From positions 496,001 to 560,000 of the forward strand of contig NZ_CP140155.1 of NCBI RefSeq assembly GCF_034479375.1: a DNA stretch of 64,000 nucleotides, read 5' to 3'. The translations under genes were made by a program, and so were the position numbers. This DNA is from Rhodopseudomonas palustris. Lineage in GTDB: Bacteria; Pseudomonadota; Alphaproteobacteria; Rhizobiales; Xanthobacteraceae. Under the pieces are notes generated by a model. That model was not told where the DNA came from and did no database searches. It worked only from the letters and a program-made list of their open reading frames with translations. Below, in pieces: positions 58,022-64,000 of this stretch (the first letter of the stretch is position 1; every line of letters starts with the position of its first letter).

Positions 58022-59371
58022 ATGACCGCCACCGCCAATCTCGGGCTGCCTTTCATCGAGGCGAGCCAGGCGCAGAAGCACGTCACCCACAACGAGGCGC
58101 TGCGGATTCTCGACGCCGCGATCCAGATCGCGGTCGCCGACCGCGACCGCAGCGCGCCGCCGCCGGGCCCGGCCGAGGGCGCGCGCCATATCGTCGCCGA
58201 TGGCGCCACCGGCGCCTGGAGCGGGCAGGCGCATGCGATCGCGACCTGGCAGGACGGCGCGTGGGCGTTCCTCGCGCCGAAACAGGGCTGGTGCGTGTGG
58301 TCGGTCGCCGACGACGTGCTGCTGGTGTTCGACGGCGGCGACTGGCGCGACCTGCGCGACCTGCGGGTGTCGCTCGACAACGCCGCGCGGCTCGGCGTCA
58401 ATACCACGGCCGATGCACCGAACCTGCTCAGCGTCAAATCCGACGCCGCTTTGTTCGCCGCGATCGACCCGGCCGCCGGCGGCAGCGGCGACATCCGCGT
58501 GCAGCTTTCCAAGGCGGCCGCGGCCGACACCGCCTCGGTGGTGTTCTCCGACGCCTATTCGGGCCGCGCCGAATTCGGCCTGATCGGCTCCGATGCGTTC
58601 AAGCTCAAGGTCTCGGCCGACGGCGCGAACTGGGTCGAGGCGCTGACGATCGATCCGGCCGGCGGCGGCTGCGCGCTGCCGCGCGCTTTGGCGCTGACCG
58701 GGGTCGCCGCGCCGCCGCAGCTCACCGCCGACCAGCTCGACTACGCGCCGGCCGGGCTCGGTGCGGCCTCGGTGCTGAAGCTCTGGTCGGACGCCGCGCG
58801 CAGCCTGACCGGGCTCGCCGGCGGCGCCGAGGGCCGCATCCTGTGCGTCGTCAATGCCGGCACCGCGCCGCTGACGCTCGCCGGCGACAGCCCCGCCTCG
58901 CAGCCGGCGAACCGGTTCTCGCTCGGCGGCGACGTCGCGATCAGCGCCAAGCAGGCGGCGCTGCTGCGCTACGACGGCGCCGCGGCGCGCTGGTTCCTGA
59001 TCGCCGGCGGCGTCGACCGCGGCGCCTGGACGCCCTACACGCCGATCGTGACGCCGGGCGGCGGCAGCTTCGGCGCCGTCACCGCCACCGGCGCCTACAA
59101 GCGCATCGGCAAAACCGTCTTCCTCCGCGTCAGCATCGCGGTCGCCGATATCGGCAGCGCCGTGTCGTATTTCTACGCCACGCTGCCGCCGGGGGTGACT
59201 CCGGTCGCGCACTGCATGCTGGCGGCGAACAATATGAGTGCGAATGTCCTGATGGTGGCGTCGGTGGCCGCTGGCGGAAACATCGTCGTGTTCACGAGAT
59301 GCGACAACACCAATATCGGTGTGACGTCAGGGCAGACCGTGGCTGCCACTGGGGCGATTGAGATTGTCTAA
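58022..59371 (+). CDS. DUF2793 tail fibre-like protein
   Basis: The protein has 449 residues, starting 15 bases after the g15-like gene. The DUF2793 N-terminus reads 'LGLPFIEASQAQKHVTHNEA', 'LRILDAAIQIAV' and 'GAWAFLAPKQGWCVWSVADD'. The rest is beta-rich with Gly/Ala/Ser repeats, ending 'GQTVAATGAIEIV'. Proteins with this N-terminus follow g15 in many alphaproteobacterial GTAs and prophages. They are thought to be tail-tip fibres that contact the recipient surface. The last 60 codons have somewhat lower GC, perhaps exchanged sequence. Confidence 0.88.
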   Translation: MTATANLGLPFIEASQAQKHVTHNEALRILDAAIQIAVADRDRSAPPPGPAEGARHIVADGATGAWSGQAHAIATWQDGAWAFLAPKQGWCVWSVADDVLLVFDGGDWRDLRDLRVSLDNAARLGVNTTADAPNLLSVKSDAALFAAIDPAAGGSGDIRVQLSKAAAADTASVVFSDAYSGRAEFGLIGSDAFKLKVSADGANWVEALTIDPAGGGCALPRALALTGVAAPPQLTADQLDYAPAGLGAASVLKLWSDAARSLTGLAGGAEGRILCVVNAGTAPLTLAGDSPASQPANRFSLGGDVAISAKQAALLRYDGAAARWFLIAGGVDRGAWTPYTPIVTPGGGSFGAVTATGAYKRIGKTVFLRVSIAVADIGSAVSYFYATLPPGVTPVAHCMLAANNMSANVLMVASVAAGGNIVVFTRCDNTNIGVTSGQTVAATGAIEIV

Positions 59372-59486
59372 AATGCCAAATGGATGCGGCACAATTAGTT
59401 CGCCCGCTGATCAATGCGGTCCTGAAGGTCAATTCGAAACCACTCTTTTGGTAACGACTTCTGATGGCTGGTTGAGTTGACGATCA

Positions 59487-60314
59487 CTATCGCCGCGCTA
59501 CAAAGCAGTACATTGGTGCTGCATGATTTCCGTCGTTGTGCTTCGCCGTAAACGTCTTAACAGAAAATTTAGTGAATCCGGCGATTTGCAAAACTGCCCG
59601 CAGCCACGCCGGCGTTATGATTGACCAAGTACCGGGGTTGGTTCTGCTGCTGAGATCCGGTCGGAAATAGAGCGCGGGTGGCGCATCTAGATCAAGACTC
59701 ATTCCTTCATCGGTTTCCGTGATGATGATCGCATCGGAGACGTGCTGAGCAACATTAAGGAGAGCTGCGAGCGGATTGTTGAGGTGCAACAAAATGGCAC
59801 CAAACAGGGCAGCATCAGCTCGCTCGACGGGAATTGGATCCTGCATCACGTCGCCAAGCCATAGCTCCACTTGGGAGCCGAGTAAGCGCCGCGACAGCAG
59901 GAACGAGTTGCGCAGCGCCTCTTGAGAATCAAGTCGGTAGCGAACGCATTGTTCAAACGAGAATCCGAGGCGATCCTCAAAATCGAACCAGGGAATTAGC
60001 ATTCCCTTCACATAGCGTTCTTCGTCAATATCGAGGCCCGTGACCTTGGCTCCGCGCTTCTCCATTTCGAATGCTAGAAAGCCGGAAGCTACACCACAGT
60101 CCAGCACGCGCTTTCCCGCGAAATCGTAGTTTCCGAGATAGTCGTCAGTGCAAGTGCGCAAGTCCCAATGGCCGGTAACGTTGCCGGCTTCTGGAAGGTC
60201 CATTGAGTGATAGAAGTAGAGCCGTTCGGGCGGTGTATGTCGACCAAAATCGGTAAACTGAACGAAGCCGTCCTTCTGATTAATGCCAGAAATTTCACCC
60301 AAACGATGCAACAT
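59487..60314 (-). CDS. SAM-dependent methyltransferase (class I)
   Basis: The protein has 275 residues from the ATG at 60314, with GGGAG 10 bases upstream. The Rossmann signature motif I is 'KRVLDCGVASGFLAFEME', followed by 'AKVTGLDIDEERYV' (acidic end of strand 2) and 'ERADAALFGAILLHLNNP'. C-terminal strands ('AIIITETDEGMSLDL') resemble small-molecule or sugar methyltransferases. GC is visibly lower than the GTA genes. It is the first of three methyltransferase genes placed between the tail fibre and lysis genes; the substrate is unknown. Confidence 0.85.
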   Translation of the reverse strand: MLHRLGEISGINQKDGFVQFTDFGRHTPPERLYFYHSMDLPEAGNVTGHWDLRTCTDDYLGNYDFAGKRVLDCGVASGFLAFEMEKRGAKVTGLDIDEERYVKGMLIPWFDFEDRLGFSFEQCVRYRLDSQEALRNSFLLSRRLLGSQVELWLGDVMQDPIPVERADAALFGAILLHLNNPLAALLNVAQHVSDAIIITETDEGMSLDLDAPPALYFRPDLSSRTNPGTWSIITPAWLRAVLQIAGFTKFSVKTFTAKHNDGNHAAPMYCFVARR

Positions 60315-60517
60315 AGTAAAATCTCCCGACGTGATTGCCGGGGTGTAATCTATGCGAGTGCTCGGGGAAAGGTTGCACGCAAGCAAAACTAGCGGTGTGC
60401 TCAATCTACAACAATCGGTGGTATCAAAGTGTTGATTTGGAGGGTCGCGCGGTAAAGTGCTGCTACTAACTACGCATCGAGACCGTGCGGTTGACCCTGA
60501 ACAACAACTATCGAGAA

Positions 60518-61636
60518 TTATTTGTATTCAGTTACCTTCCGTACCGACAACGTCGTATGCGCAGGGATCAGCCAGCGGCCAGGTTCGTCGGCTGCCTGTG
60601 CCCACGATCTGCCGACGGCTTCCGCAAGCGGAATTGAGAGCAGTTCTCCAATGGTCATCGTGGCGAAATCAGCGCGGGCGTCGGGCGGGAGGATTGAGTA
60701 GTAGCATCCGAGAATCTGCTGAACCGAATTGATCGGATGCGCGTCGCCCTTCATCGTGTGGGACACGACCTGCATTCCCTCGAACAGCGTTTTGAGGCCC
60801 TGCGGTGTCGGATTGAAGTAATGATGCGGAAAACCGTGGACCTGACAGACATAGGGCACCGTGACGATCGCGATGCCGCCGGGCTTCAGGACGCGCTCGA
60901 ACTCTTTCGCCGTGATCCATGGCCGTTGCACGTGCTCCAGCACATGCAGCGCGATCACGACGTCGAATGTATCGTCGACGAAGGGAAGGCGGTCGGAGAC
61001 CGAGACGATGTCGGTGCACGGCATGTCGGCGATTTCGAGATTGATGACGTTGTCGTAGGCGTGGCTCGGGATGCCTGCGCCGAAGTTCAGGACCATGCCT
61101 CCGGTCGATGCTGCGCGTTCGATGGCCTCGATTTCGATGGTGTCGAACACGCAGAGCGACGTGTCGATCGCCGACGGGATCCGATAGCCACCATCGGCGA
61201 CCGCGTTGACCGCGCGCGTGTCCTGATGGAAGCGAGCCCAGCATGTCCGGCATTCGTCGGAGTTCAGCCGGGTGCCGCAGGAAGCGCACGCCAGGTTGTG
61301 GCGCACGAATTCCAGCCGGCTGGCTCGTGTCGAGGCGATCTGGTGCGCTGCGGCGGAGATAGCGGACGGCACCGTCACTTTTGCCGAGAGCAGTATTTCG
61401 TCCGCTCCGGTCAACGTCAGTTCCATCGATCCGCCTGCAGCGGGAACCGCGGAGGCAATGTCGATGACCGCGGAAAGCCGGGTGGAAGAGTGGGATGAAG
61501 CGGCTTCGATTGGGTGTCGGCGGCCATCGACCAACAGCGAAACATGCTCCGGTGCAACGGATGTATCCGCGAAAACAGGGATGTAGATCGCGTCCGCGAC
61601 GTCGGGAATTGGCCGCAATAGATCGAGTCTGTGCAT
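60518..61636 (-). CDS. SAM-dependent methyltransferase with N-terminal extension and zinc ribbon
   Basis: The protein has 372 residues. The N-terminal 105 residues form a beta-rich domain of unknown kind. A zinc-ribbon-like stretch follows ('CASCGTRLNSDECRTC', about 118-133). The methyltransferase type 11 core then reads 'GGMVLNFGAGIPSHAYDNVI', 'VSVSDRLPFVDDTFDVVIAL', 'HVLEHVQRPW' and 'ERVLKPGGIAIVTVPYV'. This layout is typical of enzymes in surface-polysaccharide clusters that modify sugars or lipid-linked intermediates. The exact substrate is unknown. Confidence 0.88.
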   Translation of the reverse strand: MHRLDLLRPIPDVADAIYIPVFADTSVAPEHVSLLVDGRRHPIEAASSHSSTRLSAVIDIASAVPAAGGSMELTLTGADEILLSAKVTVPSAISAAAHQIASTRASRLEFVRHNLACASCGTRLNSDECRTCWARFHQDTRAVNAVADGGYRIPSAIDTSLCVFDTIEIEAIERAASTGGMVLNFGAGIPSHAYDNVINLEIADMPCTDIVSVSDRLPFVDDTFDVVIALHVLEHVQRPWITAKEFERVLKPGGIAIVTVPYVCQVHGFPHHYFNPTPQGLKTLFEGMQVVSHTMKGDAHPINSVQQILGCYYSILPPDARADFATMTIGELLSIPLAEAVGRSWAQAADEPGRWLIPAHTTLSVRKVTEYK

Positions 61637-61804
61637 GACAGGCCATTGATGATTTGACGGCAGGAGCTGAACCTTCGCCGGCCGACAAAGTTCAACGGTC
61701 GTTCAGATAAACCTCTGCAGCACTTTCCTCCCTCGATTGACGTTGGCTCCGGTTCGTCCCTTGTGCTATCGGACCTCGCCGATAACGCATTGGGGGAATT
61801 GAAG

Positions 61805-62527
61805 ATGTCATCCGCCTCGACCTACGAAGACTATTTGCGCCACAGCGACGAGGTCGCGGGTTGGGTCGAGCCGGGGTTCTTCAAGACGCTGCTGCAGGTC
61901 GAGGACATGGTGCGGGCCCATGGCGTGACGGGCTCGGTGGCGGAGATCGGGGTTCATTGCGGCAAATTCCTGCTGGCGATGGCGCTCGCCTCGGGCGACA
62001 GGCCGGCGGTGGTCGCGGTCGACAATTTCGAGAACGGGCCGGAGATCCGGGCCAGCCTGGAACGGCACGTCGCGCGGTTCTACGATCCGGACCGGGTGAC
62101 GATCGTCGAGAGCGACAGCATGCAGCTTTCCAGCGCCGATCTGCTGGCGAAGCTGCCGAGTCGTGCGAAGTATTTTTCGGTCGACGGCTACCATCGGGCG
62201 GAGTTCGTCATCAACGACCTGATGGTCGCGCAGGACGTGATCTGTGACGGCGGGGTGGTGATCGTCGACGACTATCTGAGCCCGCTGGTCGGCGTCACCG
62301 AAGGCGTCACGCGTTTCCTGCTGCAGAACGCGCATCAGAAGATCGCGCCCTTCGCCTATGGCGAGAACAAGCTGCTGATGACCACGATCATCAAGCGGCG
62401 CGCCTATTTCAACCACTTCCGCAAGCTGCATCCGAAGCTGGTCAGCAAGATCGGCGGCTATCTCTGCGCCGGCATCAATCCCGACGACAAATGGTTCAAG
62501 ACCGGCTGGACGAGTTCGGCGTCGTAA
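61805..62527 (+). CDS. SAM-dependent methyltransferase (family 24 type)
   Basis: The protein has 240 residues from the ATG at 61805, which has a GGGGGA site; an in-frame GTG lies 42 bases upstream. The core reads 'GSVAEIGVHCGKFLLAMALA' (motif I), 'AVVAVDNFENG' (motif II), 'YFSVDGYHRAEFVINDL' and 'GGVVIVDDYLSPLVGV'. It resembles the small class I methyltransferases often found with glycan or rhamnosyl modification genes. It is divergent from the two minus-strand methyltransferases. Confidence 0.85.
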   Translation: MSSASTYEDYLRHSDEVAGWVEPGFFKTLLQVEDMVRAHGVTGSVAEIGVHCGKFLLAMALASGDRPAVVAVDNFENGPEIRASLERHVARFYDPDRVTIVESDSMQLSSADLLAKLPSRAKYFSVDGYHRAEFVINDLMVAQDVICDGGVVIVDDYLSPLVGVTEGVTRFLLQNAHQKIAPFAYGENKLLMTTIIKRRAYFNHFRKLHPKLVSKIGGYLCAGINPDDKWFKTGWTSSAS

Positions 62528-62744
62528 CGTCCGGCCTGCGACCGCTCGCGGCGTCCTGAAACCGCCGGCCGCATTTCGAGCGTGCCGGCTCGGCGTCTGC
62601 GTGTCTGACTGACTTTGCCCTCGCCGATGGCGCCAGCCGCCGTCGGCGTTCTCGCGCGCCCCCGGCGCTCCCTTTCCCTCTCTTACTCATCACTAACCGG
62701 CGTTTGCGCCGTCGCTTCGGCGCGCGCTGCAGCGGAGGTTTGGC

Positions 62745-63512
62745 ATGTCCGATTTCGGCGAGGTTCTGAACCGGCTCTGGCCGGATGGCGATCGGAAGAT
62801 TCCCGGGCTGCGCGCCGGGATGATCGCCTCGGCGAGCGAGGTGTTCGCGCGCCACGGTATCGGAACGCCGCTCGTGGTCGCGCATGTGATGGCGCAGATC
62901 AGCCACGAATGCGGCGCCGGCCGCGACGTGGTCGAGAACCTGAACTACACCGCGGCGCGGATGATGCAGGTGTGGCCGTCCCGGTTCCGCACGCTGCAGA
63001 GCGCCGCGCCTTATGCGCACAATCCGCCGGCGCTCGCCGCCAAGGTCTATAACGGCCGGATGGGCAATGCGCCGGGCTCCGCCGACGGCTGGAATTTCCG
63101 CGGCCGCGGCGCCTGTCAGACCACCGGGCGCGACGGCTATGCGCGGCTCGCCAAGGCGACCGGGCTCGACCTCGTCCGCCGGCCCGATCTGGTCAACGAT
63201 CCGCGGCATTTCCTCGCCTGCGGCGTCGCCGATTTCGTCGCCTGCGGCTGCCTGCCATACGCGAAGGCCGACGACGTCACCGGCGTCACGCGGCGGCTGA
63301 ACGGCGGCACGATCGGGCTGTCGCAGCGCAAGGCGTGGCTGGCGAAATGGAAGGCGGCGCTGGGCGAGGCGCCGGTCGTCGTCGTCGCGTCGCCGCCGCT
63401 GGCGCCGGAGCTGCCGGAGCCGGAACCGGCGCAAGCGCCGGGGTCGGCGCAGCAGCCGTCGCGTCTTGGCAATCTCATCGCCGCGCTGGCCGCGGCCTTC
63501 AGGAGGAGTTGA
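62745..63512 (+). CDS. GH19-type endolysin
   Basis: The protein has 255 residues. The lysozyme/chitinase-like GH19 core contains the catalytic glutamate in 'VMAQISHECGAGRDVVENLN', 'YTAARMMQVWPSRF', 'VYNGRMGNAPG' and 'WNFRGRGACQTTGRDGYARL'. A Pro-rich C-terminal tail ends the protein. It has no signal peptide, so it needs the holin, whose gene starts 2 bases after its stop codon. Endolysin and three-TM holin pairs release R. capsulatus GTA particles, and linkage to the structural cluster here fits that role. Confidence 0.92.
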   Translation: MSDFGEVLNRLWPDGDRKIPGLRAGMIASASEVFARHGIGTPLVVAHVMAQISHECGAGRDVVENLNYTAARMMQVWPSRFRTLQSAAPYAHNPPALAAKVYNGRMGNAPGSADGWNFRGRGACQTTGRDGYARLAKATGLDLVRRPDLVNDPRHFLACGVADFVACGCLPYAKADDVTGVTRRLNGGTIGLSQRKAWLAKWKAALGEAPVVVVASPPLAPELPEPEPAQAPGSAQQPSRLGNLIAALAAAFRRS

Positions 63513-63514
63513 CC

Positions 63515-64000
63515 ATGGAGTGGAGCGATCTCGCCAAACAGGTGATCACGCTCGGCGCGCCGCTGCTCGGCAGTGCGCTCGGCGGCCCGCTCGGCGGCGC
63601 CGCGGGGCAAATTCTGTCCGAGGTGCTGGGCGCGCCGCAGCCGACCCCGGCCGCGGTGCAGGCGGTGCTGCCCGCCGCCGATCGCGACAAGATCGCCGAA
63701 GCGGAAGCGCGCTGGGCCGAGGCGGTCCGCGCCGAGGCCGAGACCCAGCGCATCGCGATCAGCGAGACCCAGACCACGATCCGCGCCGAGATCGCCGCGA
63801 ACGACCCGATCCAGCGCTGGTGGCGGCCGGCCTATGCCTGGGAGCTGACGCTGGAATGCGCCGCGCTGTGGGCGGTGCTGGTGCACGAATTCTGGACCGG
63901 CGACATCCAGACCATCAACGCCCTGATCGGCGCCACCGCGCTGCTGGCGACCTATTGGGCTTTCCGGTTCGGCGTGCTAGGCGTCTATGTCAGCGGCCGG
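63515..64000 (+). CDS. Three-TM holin of GTA type (3' truncated by window)
   Basis: The frame is open from the ATG at 63515 (AGGAGGAG upstream) through the last base, 162 codons without a stop. The N-terminal hydrophobic Gly-rich segment 'LGSALGGPLGGAAGQILSEV' is followed by a charged helix ('EAEARWAEAVRAEAETQRIA'), then 'NDPIQRWWRPAYAWELTLEC' and two further membrane segments ('AALWAVLVHEF', 'LIGATALLATYWAFRFGVLG'). This matches the three-TM holin family named for gene-transfer release. It forms lesions that let the endolysin reach the wall. Confidence 0.9.
   Translation, partial: MEWSDLAKQVITLGAPLLGSALGGPLGGAAGQILSEVLGAPQPTPAAVQAVLPAADRDKIAEAEARWAEAVRAEAETQRIAISETQTTIRAEIAANDPIQRWWRPAYAWELTLECAALWAVLVHEFWTGDIQTINALIGATALLATYWAFRFGVLGVYVSGR

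Noticed and set aside
54158..59212. Open frame of 1,684 codons on the minus strand
   Set aside because: It is the antisense shadow of the g15-like and DUF2793 genes. It is Arg/Ala-rich without any recognisable domain, while the plus-strand frames have clear GTA signatures.
26394..64000. Active temperate prophage instead of a GTA
   Set aside because: No integrase, excisionase, repressor, replication gene or attachment site is visible, and gene order g1-g15 follows the GTA pattern. A prophage origin for the inserted segments is still possible.

Overview
The window is high-GC alphaproteobacterial DNA, most like a Rhodopseudomonas/Bradyrhizobium-type Nitrobacteraceae chromosome. The basis is the house-keeping families present (DUF2336, DUF1491, paired DUF1214/DUF1254, BrnTA, TAXI-type binding protein), the dispersed palindromic repeats typical of that group, and a gene-transfer-agent (GTA) cluster of the Rhodobacter capsulatus type. 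The genus is inferred from memory of these families. I saw no tRNA, rRNA, CRISPR array, integrase or transposase.

Region 1 (1-26,273) is ordinary chromosome. In order it holds: the end of a sensor kinase, a peptidoglycan-binding membrane protein, a polysaccharide deacetylase, a lipoprotein, a DUF1254/DUF1214 pair, a class A penicillin-binding protein, a YcgN-like cysteine-cluster protein, a TauE-type exporter, a TonB-dependent siderophore receptor followed by a truncated PepSY-type gene, a secreted caspase-like protein, a probable SuhB/MmgR-like small RNA, a BrnT-BrnA toxin-antitoxin pair with an orphan antidote gene, an Ntn amide hydrolase, a DHA2 efflux pump, a TAXI-type binding protein, a short Flp-type pilin, two tiny membrane proteins and a soluble chemoreceptor.

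Region 2 (26,394-64,000) is a GTA-like cluster: terminase small and large subunits, portal, g3.5-like membrane protein, prohead protease, HK97 capsid, g6-g10.1 connectors and tail tube, tape measure, g12-g15 baseplate/hub proteins, a DUF2793 tail protein, then a GH19 endolysin and a three-TM holin running off the end. The tail half is orderly. The head half is interrupted by accessory modules.

The accessory modules are: (a) two polymorphic-toxin-like proteins sharing one N-terminal module but carrying unrelated C-terminal domains, each followed within 1-2 bases by a small immunity-like gene, plus a decayed gene that may be a third partner; (b) a DarT-DarG DNA ADP-ribosylation toxin-antitoxin pair bracketed by the capsid gene and a second copy of the capsid 3' end; (c) a low-GC gene of about 1,450 codons with an N-terminal NACHT/STAND-like NTPase and a C-terminal PD-(D/E)XK-like nuclease motif, a candidate antiphage protein; (d) a second, diverged terminase pair preceded by a truncated terminase-small fragment. 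Three methyltransferase genes separate the tail genes from the lysis genes.

Main inference: a domesticated phage-like particle locus has become an integration site for toxin/immunity and defence cargo. Whether the toxin-like proteins travel in the particle, protect the locus by addiction, or simply use it as a safe site cannot be decided from sequence alone.
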